The notes under the pieces were generated by a model. That model had not been told where the DNA came from and searched no databases. It saw only the letters and a list, made by a program, of their open reading frames with translations. From positions 124,001-188,000 of the forward strand of contig SVOL01000001.1 of the NCBI GenBank assembly GCA_015066395.1: a stretch of DNA of 64,000 nt. The letters run 5' to 3'. Origin of the DNA: Oscillospiraceae bacterium. GTDB lineage: Bacteria > Bacillota > Clostridia > Oscillospirales > Acutalibacteraceae. Shown piece after piece: positions 43,498 to 52,231 of the stretch (its first letter is position 1; each line of letters opens with the position of its first letter). A program made the position numbers and the translations under genes.

Positions 43498-44859
43498 CTA
43501 TTTTCCAACACAAAATCTTTTAAACACTTCGTTAGCGACCTCAACTGTGACCCTCTCACCCGTGATCTCCATCAAAGCCGACAAAGCATCGTCAATAAGC
43601 ACACCGACGGCATCGACCGTGAAGCCGACACCGGCACAGTCAATGGCCTCATTTATGCACTTTAGCGACCGCTTTGCACAGTTTCGCTGACGTTCGTTAA
43701 GATAAACGGCTGCCTTGCCGTTAAGATTGGCGGTTTTGGTAAGTTGCATTATTTTCTCCTGCAGTTTATCCAATCCCGTTCCGTTTTCGGCCGACATAAC
43801 GACCCATTGCAAGCCCCTTTTCTCGGCCGGCGACACATCAGGCTGACCCTTATCGGACTTGTTGAAAACCACCAGCGAAATATCACGGTTTAATGAGTCT
43901 GACAACGCTTCGTCCTCTGCCGTAAAACCGTCAGAACCGTCAAAAACCGCCAGCACAAGATCAGCGGTATCCATTCGCGATCTCGACCGCTCGACACCGA
44001 TCTTCTCAACCGTGTCCTCGGTGTCACGAATGCCTGCGGTATCGCAGAGCTTCAGGGTCACCGACCCTAAATTGACCGTTTCCTCAACTACGTCTCGGGT
44101 AGTACCGGCAACCGGTGTTACTATCGACTTTTCAAACCCCGATAAAAGGTTCATTAAAGTAGATTTTCCTGCATTCGGCGGACCGACTATAACTGCGTTG
44201 ATTCCGTTTTTCACCATTCGTCCTACGTCATAGTCGCTAACCAACTTTTCAAGTTCCACTTTTATCTCTTCCAAACGGGAGCCCAGCTTGTCTATTCCGC
44301 TGAACTCGGGCTCCTCATCGGGGAAATCGCTGAATGCCGCAACCGTAGCGGCGGCAAAGGTCATTTTCTCCTTTATTTCAAGACATTTTTTGGTAACGGT
44401 ACCGCCTAATTGTTCCAGACCGGCTCTTAGAGCCTCATCGCCTTCTGCTGAAATGATATCCATAACCGCTTCGGCTTGCGAAAGATCCATTTTTCCGTTT
44501 AAATATGCACGTTTCGTGAACTCACCTGGTTCAGCCAAAACAGCACCGGCATCTAAGACTGCGCGCAAAACACGATTGACGACAAAATCGCCGCCGTGAA
44601 CCGAAATTTCGACAACATTTTCACCTGTATAACTTTTGGGGGCGCGGAAAACGAGAGCCACGGCCTCATCAACAGCCTCGCCGTCATTGACAACCTTACC
44701 GAAAAGCGCACGGTACCCTGCAGTATCGGCAATTTTTCTTGCGGATACAGAGCAAAACACTTTATCCGCGATCGAAAAAGCATCAACGCCCGAAATTCTG
44801 ACAGCGCCTAAGCCGCCGTGACCCGACGGTGTTGCAACCGCCGCAACCGTTGTTTCCAT
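43498..44859 (-). CDS. mnmE: tRNA modification GTPase MnmE
   Basis: The 453-residue protein has the N-terminal folate-binding domain (METTVAAVATPSGHGGLGAVRIS as METTVAAVATPSG and HGGLGAVRIS), the inserted G domain (GPPNAGKSTLMN near 222, DTAGIRDT near 270) and the C-terminal FCVGK with the catalytic Cys. ATG 44859 has GAGGAG eight to ten bases upstream. Confidence 0.97.
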   Translation of the reverse strand: METTVAAVATPSGHGGLGAVRISGVDAFSIADKVFCSVSARKIADTAGYRALFGKVVNDGEAVDEAVALVFRAPKSYTGENVVEISVHGGDFVVNRVLRAVLDAGAVLAEPGEFTKRAYLNGKMDLSQAEAVMDIISAEGDEALRAGLEQLGGTVTKKCLEIKEKMTFAAATVAAFSDFPDEEPEFSGIDKLGSRLEEIKVELEKLVSDYDVGRMVKNGINAVIVGPPNAGKSTLMNLLSGFEKSIVTPVAGTTRDVVEETVNLGSVTLKLCDTAGIRDTEDTVEKIGVERSRSRMDTADLVLAVFDGSDGFTAEDEALSDSLNRDISLVVFNKSDKGQPDVSPAEKRGLQWVVMSAENGTGLDKLQEKIMQLTKTANLNGKAAVYLNERQRNCAKRSLKCINEAIDCAGVGFTVDAVGVLIDDALSALMEITGERVTVEVANEVFKRFCVGK

Positions 44860-44894
44860 TTTGCTCACTCCTCGAAATTGATACATACATAAAA

Positions 44895-44923
44895 ATTTTA
44901 TCACAATCACTATAAGTTGTCAA
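44895..44923 (-). promoter_or_regulatory. Promoter of mnmE-mnmG-SDR
   Basis: On the minus strand TTGACA (44923-44918) and TAAAAT (44900-44895) are 17 bp apart. Confidence 0.8.
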
Positions 44924-44949
44924 GAAAGTGAATCGCCATAAAACAATAA

Positions 44950-45005
44950 GTCACCCTGAGCGTTGAAGCATCCTTTAAAAGATCCTTCGCTTCGCTCAGG
45001 ATGAC
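44950..45005. repeat. Dispersed hairpin repeat R1, copy A
   Basis: GTCACCCTGAGCG at the left pairs with CGCTCAGGATGAC at the right with one mismatch, a 56-base imperfect palindrome. The arms contain the CTTCGCTTCGCTCAG core. Confidence 0.8.
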
Positions 45006-45023
45006 AGTTGATAATACGTTTGT

Positions 45024-45097
45024 GTCATTCTGAGGGAGCATGGCGACCGAAGAATCTTTTGAAAAATTTCAAGATTCTTCGCTTCGCTCAGAATGAC
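45024..45097. repeat. Dispersed hairpin repeat R1, copy B
   Basis: GTCATTCTGAG at the left pairs with CTCAGAATGAC at the right. Inner arms AAGAATCTT and AAGATTCTT also pair. It lies 18 bases after copy A and shares the CTTCGCTTCGCTCAG core. A half copy lies at 2601-2625. Confidence 0.8.
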
Positions 45098-45123
45098 GTT
45101 TAATGTGTTTTGGTTGTGTTTTA

Positions 45124-46347
45124 CTAAAGAATCTCCGACTCGATCTTCAAAAGTCGGTTGTATTTTGCAGTGCGGTCGGTTCGGCAGGGCGCTCCCGACT
45201 TTATAAACTCGGCTCCTACCGCCACCGACAGATCGGCAATAAAGGTGTCCTCGGTCTCACCCGAACGATGAGAGATTATAGGGGTATAGCCGTGGCTTTT
45301 TGCTATCTCAACGACCTGCAAAGTCTCGGTCAGCGTGCCTATCTGGTTGAGTTTTACCAAAATCGAATTAGCAATTCCCCGGTCAATTCCGCTTGTGAAT
45401 CTCTGCGGATTTGTAACAAAAAGATCGTCGCCTACGAGCATAGCTTTGCTCGACAAGCTTTCGGTAAGCGACTTCCAACCGGAGTAATCGTCCTCTGCCA
45501 AACCGTCCTCTACAGACATAATGGGAAAATCGGAAATCAGCGAATCCAACCTCTCAGTCAGTGCTTTGGAAGAGAGCGTCTCACCCGACTTCGGTAAAAC
45601 ATAATCGGTGCCGTTATACCATTCGCTTGATGCCACGTCTAATGCCAATTTGACATCTTCGGTCGAATAACCCGCTTCGGATATTGCTCTTAAAATATAT
45701 TCAATGGCCTCGCGGTCATCATTAAGGTCAGGTGCGAAACCGCCTTCGTCGCCGACGGCCGTTGACTTTCCGTTGGCTTTGAGAATGCTTTTTAACGTAT
45801 GATATATCTCAACGCCCGTGCGAAGCTTCTCTTGGAAGGTGCCTTTGAGCGGCACTATCATAAACTCCTGAATATCCAAGTTATTGTCGGCGTGTACACC
45901 GCCGTTTAAGATATTCATCATCGGGCTGGGTGTTTTAAGAGCATTGATACCGCCTAAATATCGGTACAACGGTACACGGTAGTGTCTCGCCGCGGCACGG
46001 GCAATAGCCATTGAAGTTGCCAGGATGGCGTTGGCTCCGAGTCGCGACTTTGTGTCGGTACCGTCGATTTTTAACATTTCGCGGTCGATCTTTCGCTGAT
46101 TGAGCGTGCCAAGTTTACAAAGAGCCGGCGATAAAGTCGAATTGATGACCTCGACCGCGTTGGTAACACCCTTTCCGCTGTAACGCTCGCCGCCGTCACG
46201 AAGCTCGTGTGCCTCAAACTTTCCCGTCGAAGCACCCGACGGAGCAATAGCCACGGCCCTTGTCCCGTCGGTCAACGTCACCTCAGCGGCAACTGTCGGA
46301 TTGCCTCTTGAATCAAGAACTTCCATTCCTCTTATCTGCTGTATCAT
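45124..46347 (-). CDS. eno: Enolase (phosphopyruvate hydratase), short form
   Basis: The 407-residue enzyme interconverts 2-phosphoglycerate and PEP in glycolysis. Active-site parts are intact: APSGASTG, DIQEFMIVP, GDEGGFAP, the metal ligands in LALDV, SVEDGL and VGDDLFV, the Lys in LVKLNQ and SHRSGETED. It is about 20-25 residues shorter than usual: the N-terminus starts close to the LDSRGNPTV motif and the C-terminus stops at LLKIESEIL, without the usual tail after the NRLL motif. AAAGGAG precedes the ATG. Monocistronic, divergent from the HprK-like operon. Confidence 0.93.
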   Translation of the reverse strand: MIQQIRGMEVLDSRGNPTVAAEVTLTDGTRAVAIAPSGASTGKFEAHELRDGGERYSGKGVTNAVEVINSTLSPALCKLGTLNQRKIDREMLKIDGTDTKSRLGANAILATSMAIARAAARHYRVPLYRYLGGINALKTPSPMMNILNGGVHADNNLDIQEFMIVPLKGTFQEKLRTGVEIYHTLKSILKANGKSTAVGDEGGFAPDLNDDREAIEYILRAISEAGYSTEDVKLALDVASSEWYNGTDYVLPKSGETLSSKALTERLDSLISDFPIMSVEDGLAEDDYSGWKSLTESLSSKAMLVGDDLFVTNPQRFTSGIDRGIANSILVKLNQIGTLTETLQVVEIAKSHGYTPIISHRSGETEDTFIADLSVAVGAEFIKSGAPCRTDRTAKYNRLLKIESEIL

Positions 46348-46419
46348 ATCATATCTCCTTTCTTTTTTATCTTTGCCAAAAATATGGCATTATAAACCCT
46401 CTTATTTTGTTATTTGTGT

Positions 46420-46448
46420 TTGACTTTTAGGTCGATTTAAGGTATTAT
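46420..46448 (+). promoter_or_regulatory. Promoter of the HprK-like/rlmB/pseudo-ATPase operon
   Basis: TTGACT (46420-46425) and TATTAT (46443-46448) are 17 bp apart. Confidence 0.7.
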
Positions 46449-46486
46449 ATAAAATGAGAATGTATGTATAAATGGGGGCGTATGTG

Positions 46487-47206
46487 ATGCCAAAATATCT
46501 GATTGCCGGTTTGAAGGTAGAATTCGAGCCGAAATACCCGTTATTGACCGAACGAAGTGAAAAATATCTTCACGATTTTAGCGGTGAAGCCGATATAAAA
46601 TTCGATTTAACAGAGGAAACTATCGACAAAATGATCGAAAAGGTCCCCGTAGTGCCGAGAGCGACCGCCGAATATATGGGCACAGCGATCATGTTCTACT
46701 ACAAGCTGCTTAATCACAACGGATTTTTGCTCCACTCCTCCTGCATCGGCTACCGCGGCAAGGCCTACCTCTTCACGGCCGATCCGGGTACAGGCAAGTC
46801 CACACATACGGGACTTTGGAAAAAATTTATTCCCGAAGTAGAGTTTATAAATGACGACAAACCGGCCATCCGACTGATCGACGGCACTTATTACGCCTGC
46901 GGAACTCCGTGGAGCGGAAAGACCTCTCTAAACAGCGATGTGCTCATTCCCGTAGGCGGTGTAGCCCTACTGCACAGAGGACTAAAAAACACCATTGATT
47001 TAAGCGAAACAGGCAAAGCCGTGACCTTTATTTTGAAGCAGACCCAGATACCCGACCAAAAAGACGCTCTCGACCGTATGGTCTATCTGCTTGACGGCTT
47101 TGTGAGAAACACACCCATCTATGACCTCGCCTGTGATATGAGCGAAGACGCAGTTAAGACCTCGTTCGAAGCACTCACCGGTGAAGAATATGCTAAAAGG
47201 ACATAA
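46487..47206 (+). CDS. HPr kinase-like P-loop protein of unknown function
   Basis: The 239-residue protein has the fold marks of an HprK/PEP-carboxykinase-like P-loop kinase: a Walker A TADPGTGKST at about residues 97-106, then FINDDKPAIR, like the acidic pair of HprK, and CGTPWSGKT. The usual HprK partner (HPr with Ser46) and lgt gene are not nearby and the N-terminal domain of HprK is absent. Similar stand-alone proteins are known next to peptide-modification genes, but none are seen here. ATG 46487 has GGGGG upstream; GTG 46484 is possible. It is three bases before rlmB. Confidence 0.72.
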   Translation: MPKYLIAGLKVEFEPKYPLLTERSEKYLHDFSGEADIKFDLTEETIDKMIEKVPVVPRATAEYMGTAIMFYYKLLNHNGFLLHSSCIGYRGKAYLFTADPGTGKSTHTGLWKKFIPEVEFINDDKPAIRLIDGTYYACGTPWSGKTSLNSDVLIPVGGVALLHRGLKNTIDLSETGKAVTFILKQTQIPDQKDALDRMVYLLDGFVRNTPIYDLACDMSEDAVKTSFEALTGEEYAKRT

Positions 47207-47209
47207 ACT

Positions 47210-48007
47210 ATGCGCGAATTTGAAAATGAAAATATATCCCGCGACGATGAACGCACCCGTGACGAGAACGTTATCGTCGGTCGCAATCCCGTTGCCGAGG
47301 CTTTACGTTCGGGTCGCGAAATAGACAAGCTGCTCATTGCCCACGGTGCCAACACCGGCTCCACAAGAGCGATCGTTGCAAAATGCCGCGAAAGAGGGAT
47401 ACTCGTTAAAGAGGTCTCTCCTCAGAAGCTCGACTTTATGAGCGGCGGTGCATCACACCAGGGCGTTGCGTTGATAGTCGCGGCTCACACCTACTGCACG
47501 ATCGATGATATTTTAGACTATGCGGCTTCAAAAAACGAACCGCCGTTTATCGTTATCTGCGACGAAATAGAGGACCCTCACAACTTAGGTGCGATCATCC
47601 GTACTGCTGAGGCTTGTGCGGTTCACGGAATCATTATTCCAAAAAGAAGAAGTGCATCGCTCAACGCCGTTGTTGCAAAATCCTCGGCCGGTGCTCTGGA
47701 ATATATGAGGGTAGCACGTGTGACTAACATTCCGTCGATTATCGACGAATTGAAAGAAAAGGGACTCTGGATATATGCCGCCGATATGGGCGGTGAGCCG
47801 TGGTGTCAGACCGACTACACGGGTGCTACCGCTTTTGTTATCGGTAACGAAGGCCGCGGTGTCGGTCCTTTGGTGTTAAAAAAATGTGACAAAACAGTTG
47901 CAATGCCTATGGTTGGAGAGATAAATTCTCTTAATGCTTCGGTTGCCGCAGGCATACTAATGTACGAAGCCGCCAGACAGCGTCAGGGAATCAAGCCTAT
48001 TAAATGA
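47210..48007 (+). CDS. rlmB: 23S rRNA (guanosine-2'-O)-methyltransferase RlmB-like (TrmH/SpoU family)
   Basis: The 265-residue SPOUT enzyme has the N-terminal substrate-binding domain (GRNPVAEALRSGREIDKLLI) and the three knot motifs: NLGAIIRTAEA, FVIGNEGRGV and SLNASVAAGILMYEA. RlmB methylates G2251 of 23S rRNA. In Firmicutes the same family also makes other sites, so the target is by homology only. It is co-transcribed behind the HprK-like gene. Confidence 0.92.
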   Translation: MREFENENISRDDERTRDENVIVGRNPVAEALRSGREIDKLLIAHGANTGSTRAIVAKCRERGILVKEVSPQKLDFMSGGASHQGVALIVAAHTYCTIDDILDYAASKNEPPFIVICDEIEDPHNLGAIIRTAEACAVHGIIIPKRRSASLNAVVAKSSAGALEYMRVARVTNIPSIIDELKEKGLWIYAADMGGEPWCQTDYTGATAFVIGNEGRGVGPLVLKKCDKTVAMPMVGEINSLNASVAAGILMYEAARQRQGIKPIK

Positions 48008-48036
48008 TTTAGAACATTTTAAAAGGGGAAATTCAA

Positions 48037-50931
48037 GTGGGACTTTTCGGAAAGAAAAAACTCAACGACCAGGACGGTCACAATAACAATCTTTTTACAG
48101 ATGATGACGATTTTTACCTGATGGACGATTCGCCTTTCAAAAAGAATCTCCGCCAAAAAGCAGGTGCTCCTCACGCCTTTACCGCCGACGAGATTGCCGG
48201 TTCAGAGCAGCCTGAGGAAATACCTATGTCCTCCGACCGCACACCAAACTCGGTCTATGAGCAATTAAAGTTCAAAGCCACAGTAGAGGAAGAGGAGACA
48301 TACGTTCCCTCTTGGGCTACTGCCAAACGATCGGCTGCGGAGGTTGAAACCAAAGCCGAAACCGAGACGGTGCCGGCACCGAAAGAGACCGCCGAAACTA
48401 AAACACCTCCTTTGGAGGATGACGATTTCTTAGCCAAGTGTAAAAAGGCTGTCGACCTTGCCACCACCGGTGTTCATTACGACGAAAAGGCTTTTGAAGC
48501 CTTTACCACCGAGGAATACTACAAGCCGTTAGAGGCCGCTGATGCCGTGAGTGCAGTTGATGTTGACGATATCATCCGTCGGTTAAAGAGCGAGCACAAC
48601 TTTCCTGAGGTCGAATCCAACCCCGAAGAACTGGTCGTCACCGATGAAGAGGTAGAGCCCGAGGTTTTACAAGTTCCTACCGAAGAGATCTTAGAGCCCG
48701 AAGCCGAGGTCATCTTAAACACCTTCACCGCACCGGCCGAAGTGGATACGGAGAGCGTACCCGTTGAGGAAGAAGCAGAGGCCGAAGAGCCGGAGATCCC
48801 CGTCGAAGAGATCCCGATGGCTCTGGAAGAAGCCGGTATTGACGCCGAACTCTTTACAGAAGAAGAGGAATCGGTCAAAATATATGCTCCCGAAAAGGAT
48901 GTTGTTGTCGAGGTCGACGCCGCGAAAGTTGAAGAAACTCTCGACATTGAAACGGCTGAGGAAATACTCAGCGAGGTCCATTTGGACGTTGAAATAATCG
49001 AACCCGACAGTGAACCGACCATAATGCAGACCGACTCTGCAGAAGAGAACACGGAAGAAGATCTCGGCAGTACCGTTGTGTTCGGCGGCACGCCCGAATT
49101 TGACGATCTTTCAGCCATTATCTCACAAAAGGCGGACAGCGATTTTTCCGCTCCCGTTATCTTTGATGAGGATGATGACGAAACGGACGACGAAGAAGAC
49201 GGCGTTGAAGAACTGCCCTACTACGAGACCGAAGACAAGGAGCTTAAAGGTCTCAAGGACTATAAGACCCTTGACGATGCGGCATCGTTGCGCACAAAAC
49301 TGATGGAAGAGTGTGCCGTCGGTTCGATGTTTACCGCTCTTTCGTTCGTTGCGACCGCATTTATGGCTTTGGTCTCCGTGTTGACCAACACGCTGGGAAC
49401 TTCGGCAGTCGGTTTTATCAACCTTTTACTGTTGGTAGCCGTTATCTGCTTTAACTACCGCATTTTCTTTGATCTGAAGCATTTCAGCGATCGCAAATTC
49501 GGTTTCGACTCCTGTGTGTCGGCAGCCGCGATCGTAACACTTATACAGAATATCGTTTCCTGCTTTGTTTATGACGGTGCATATTCCGGTATAACCGGTG
49601 CCGCAGCCTTCTTGATCTCGGCCAATGCTCTTTTTAAGCTGCTGCGTTCAAGAAGAACACTCAAAGGATTAGAAATCATTGCCAATTCCGAGCAAAAAAA
49701 CGCTGTAGTCGCCACCGAAGGTACTACTTCTGCCAGCATTTCCTCCGGAGCTGTTGACGGCGAAAGCATTACGCTCGTCGGCCGCAAGGCTGTCAACATC
49801 AAGCATTATATGAGAAACTGCGGCTACAAGAGCCCGTTTGATTTAAAAGCCCGCATCCTTTTAGGTGCAGGTCTTGCTGTCGCATTGTTGATTGGTCTTG
49901 TTATCGGCATCGTTTTAGGACTCGGCGAAGGACTTACCATGGGTACGCTCGTGCTTTGTGCCTGCTACCCTGCCTGTGCTGTAATGACAGCCGAAATGCC
50001 TATGTATTTAGCCTCTAAAAAGGCCAACAACTACGGTGCAATGCTGGCCGGCTACAGAGGTGCATATAAACTCAATAAAGCCAATGTTATCGGCGTCAAG
50101 ACCTCCGATCTTTTCCCCGAGGGCACGGTAACTCTTTACGATATGAAGCCTTTGAGCAGTAACGAGGTCGGACATTCCATTATGAACGCCGCCGCTGTAG
50201 CTATTGCCGCAAACAGCCCGTTGGCTCCGATATTCAAAAACATTATCAAAACCTCTAAGGACACAACACTTCCCGAAGTTACCGGTGTTCAGTATGAGAA
50301 TAAAATGGGCATCACCGGCTGGATCGGCGAGTTGACCGTACTTATCGGCAACCGCAATCTTATGCAGGGTCATAACGTTGCCGTTCCACCTGCTTCGGTC
50401 GACCAGAAGATACTCCGAAACGGCTACTTCCCCGTTTACGTTGCCTGTGACGGTATTCCCTGCCTGCTCTTTATCGTAAAATACGAAGCAGACGAAAAAA
50501 TAACCCGTGAGCTTCGCAGTGTGTGCGATACCGGTATGACGGTTGTAGTCTACCCCGAGGATGCCAATGCTTCCGATATAATGATCTGTGACTACTTCGG
50601 TCTGCCGAACGATGCCGTTAAGGTCATGCGTCACAACGGCCGATTGGATTATGAAAAAGCCATTGCCGAGACCGAGACCGTTTCGGCACCCGCCGGTTAC
50701 GGTAAAAACATCTGCGGTCTGTTTTCTGCAGTTGCATCATCAATAAACCTCAAGGGTGCAATGTCGGTTCTTACCGTTCTTTATGTTATTGCCGCCGTTC
50801 TGGGTGTTATTTCGATACTCTATCTTACCGCTGTCAACCAGACGGTATTGCTGACCTCGTTGAGCTCGGTTATCTTCCAGTCGGTATTTATGGTCATCGC
50901 CGCCGTTCTTGCAAGGATGGTGAACCGATGA
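48037..50931 (+). CDS. Degenerate P1B-type ATPase-like membrane protein with acidic N-terminus
   Basis: The 964-residue protein has two parts. Residues ~45-410 are a low-complexity, strongly acidic stretch (Glu/Asp/Val/Pro/Thr). Residues ~425-964 follow a heavy-metal P-type ATPase: four helices, a small cytoplasmic loop, two helices with C641-A-C-Y-P-A-C647 in place of the CPC motif, a ~220-residue cytoplasmic part, and two final helices. The N-domain mark VLIGNRNLM (768-776) and the P-domain-like VYVACDG are recognisable. The catalytic parts are not: the DKTGT position reads NVIGVKTSDLFPEGTVTL (683-700) without the Asp, and no TGES or GDGxND is present. The A domain is cut to about 60 residues. 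It probably cannot pump by the normal cycle. GGGGAAA precedes the GTG start. It overlaps the next gene by four bases. Confidence 0.8.
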   Translation: MGLFGKKKLNDQDGHNNNLFTDDDDFYLMDDSPFKKNLRQKAGAPHAFTADEIAGSEQPEEIPMSSDRTPNSVYEQLKFKATVEEEETYVPSWATAKRSAAEVETKAETETVPAPKETAETKTPPLEDDDFLAKCKKAVDLATTGVHYDEKAFEAFTTEEYYKPLEAADAVSAVDVDDIIRRLKSEHNFPEVESNPEELVVTDEEVEPEVLQVPTEEILEPEAEVILNTFTAPAEVDTESVPVEEEAEAEEPEIPVEEIPMALEEAGIDAELFTEEEESVKIYAPEKDVVVEVDAAKVEETLDIETAEEILSEVHLDVEIIEPDSEPTIMQTDSAEENTEEDLGSTVVFGGTPEFDDLSAIISQKADSDFSAPVIFDEDDDETDDEEDGVEELPYYETEDKELKGLKDYKTLDDAASLRTKLMEECAVGSMFTALSFVATAFMALVSVLTNTLGTSAVGFINLLLLVAVICFNYRIFFDLKHFSDRKFGFDSCVSAAAIVTLIQNIVSCFVYDGAYSGITGAAAFLISANALFKLLRSRRTLKGLEIIANSEQKNAVVATEGTTSASISSGAVDGESITLVGRKAVNIKHYMRNCGYKSPFDLKARILLGAGLAVALLIGLVIGIVLGLGEGLTMGTLVLCACYPACAVMTAEMPMYLASKKANNYGAMLAGYRGAYKLNKANVIGVKTSDLFPEGTVTLYDMKPLSSNEVGHSIMNAAAVAIAANSPLAPIFKNIIKTSKDTTLPEVTGVQYENKMGITGWIGELTVLIGNRNLMQGHNVAVPPASVDQKILRNGYFPVYVACDGIPCLLFIVKYEADEKITRELRSVCDTGMTVVVYPEDANASDIMICDYFGLPNDAVKVMRHNGRLDYEKAIAETETVSAPAGYGKNICGLFSAVASSINLKGAMSVLTVLYVIAAVLGVISILYLTAVNQTVLLTSLSSVIFQSVFMVIAAVLARMVNR

Positions 50932-52154
50932 AAAAAGGTTCCGATCATATTTCGCAAAGCAATGATACCGCATTAAGGAAAAACACCGTGGGGCATTTTG
51001 CACACAAACTGATGTACCTCATTGCCCTTTGCTCATTTCTTTCCTTTTACGTTTCAGGTGCAGTAATTGCCGTTGTCGGCATTTCTTTCCTGATCTTGCC
51101 CGGAACAAGAGACAAGATATTTGCCACGGGCAGCTCGGTGATTTTAGCGGCATTTATCGTACTTACAAGTGTCGTGGCAATTTGCTACGGCAACTATACC
51201 GGCCTGCTCAGAGGCGGCGTTTTTGCGGCAATGCTTGTCGTCAGTGCCGTTGCCAGAGCTTTAGCCACAAAGAAGTTTTTTGAGTCTGTACTCAACTGCC
51301 TCATAATTTCGGGTGTTGCAGGAACCGTCGGTTGTATTATCGAACGCATTGTGCATATTGAGGACCCAACCTACCGTTGCCAGGGATTTTTCACTAACCC
51401 CAACTTTTTCGGCACGGCGACAGCGCTGGTCATACTTATCTGTGCCTACAAGGCGGTCACAAGAGCAAAATTTTTAGCTCTCTACTACGCCGCCGCGGTC
51501 TTTATGGCGATAAGCATCTACCTTTGCGGCAGTATGGCGTTGTGGCTTGTTATCTTCATCGGCATTTTCCTGCTGCTTATACTTAATCACGAGTATAAAC
51601 TGTTGGCCATCTTTATGGGCGTTGTCGCTCTTGCGGGTGTGGCTGTTATCCTTATTCCCGGACTGGTTCCCCGTTTGGGTGAGGTCTCGGAAACGACCGA
51701 CAACCGCGTAAAGATCTGGTCGTTCGCCATTGAGCAGATAAAAGAAGCGCCCTTCTTCGGCCGCGGATTTTTCAGTTACCGCTTCCTTTACAATCAAATG
51801 GTCGCAACAAGACCCGAACTTTACAAAGCCGCTCTTTCGCACAATCTTTTGCTCGAAAGTCTCGTGTCCTTCGGTATCGTCGGAACCTTGTTGCTCGGCA
51901 CATACTTTGTGTCGTTCTTCAAAACAATTTTTAAATGCCACGATGAGCTGAAAAGCCGGGGCCATAGTTATGTTATCACGACGTTTATAACAGCACTTTT
52001 CATTGCCATTGCCTGCTACGGACTTATGGATACAACCGTGGTATGGATACAGACAGGTATGATTATACTGTTCGTCTTCAGCGGCATCGGCGTTGACGAA
52101 CGCGAACTAAGACACATCTACTCGGCCGAGCGTGCAGAAAGGCTTAAAAGGTAG
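50928..52154 (+). CDS. O-antigen ligase/polymerase-like membrane protein
   Basis: The 408-residue protein has about ten to eleven membrane helices and one large outer loop with the Wzy_C/O-antigen-ligase features: DNRVKIWSFAIEQIKEAPFFGRGF and a later SHNLLLESLVSFGIVG (as DNRVKIWSFAIEQ, IKEAPFFGRGF). The family joins or polymerises lipid-linked glycans. No glycosyltransferases or flippase are nearby. It begins ATGA over the end of the pseudo-ATPase gene, so the two are coupled. The final RAERLKR tail is basic. Confidence 0.88.
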   Translation: MKKGSDHISQSNDTALRKNTVGHFAHKLMYLIALCSFLSFYVSGAVIAVVGISFLILPGTRDKIFATGSSVILAAFIVLTSVVAICYGNYTGLLRGGVFAAMLVVSAVARALATKKFFESVLNCLIISGVAGTVGCIIERIVHIEDPTYRCQGFFTNPNFFGTATALVILICAYKAVTRAKFLALYYAAAVFMAISIYLCGSMALWLVIFIGIFLLLILNHEYKLLAIFMGVVALAGVAVILIPGLVPRLGEVSETTDNRVKIWSFAIEQIKEAPFFGRGFFSYRFLYNQMVATRPELYKAALSHNLLLESLVSFGIVGTLLLGTYFVSFFKTIFKCHDELKSRGHSYVITTFITALFIAIACYGLMDTTVVWIQTGMIILFVFSGIGVDERELRHIYSAERAERLKR

Positions 52155-52175
52155 CCGATAATGAAACAGAACAGA

Positions 52176-52207
52176 AAATATCCGTGTTGCGAAACACGGA
52201 TATTTTT
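52176..52207 (+). terminator. Terminator after the O-antigen-ligase-like gene
   Basis: AAATATCCGTGTT pairs exactly with AACACGGATATTT around GCG A, followed by TTTT. Confidence 0.88.
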
Positions 52208-52231
52208 AAATACTAACATTCAGGTGATAGC

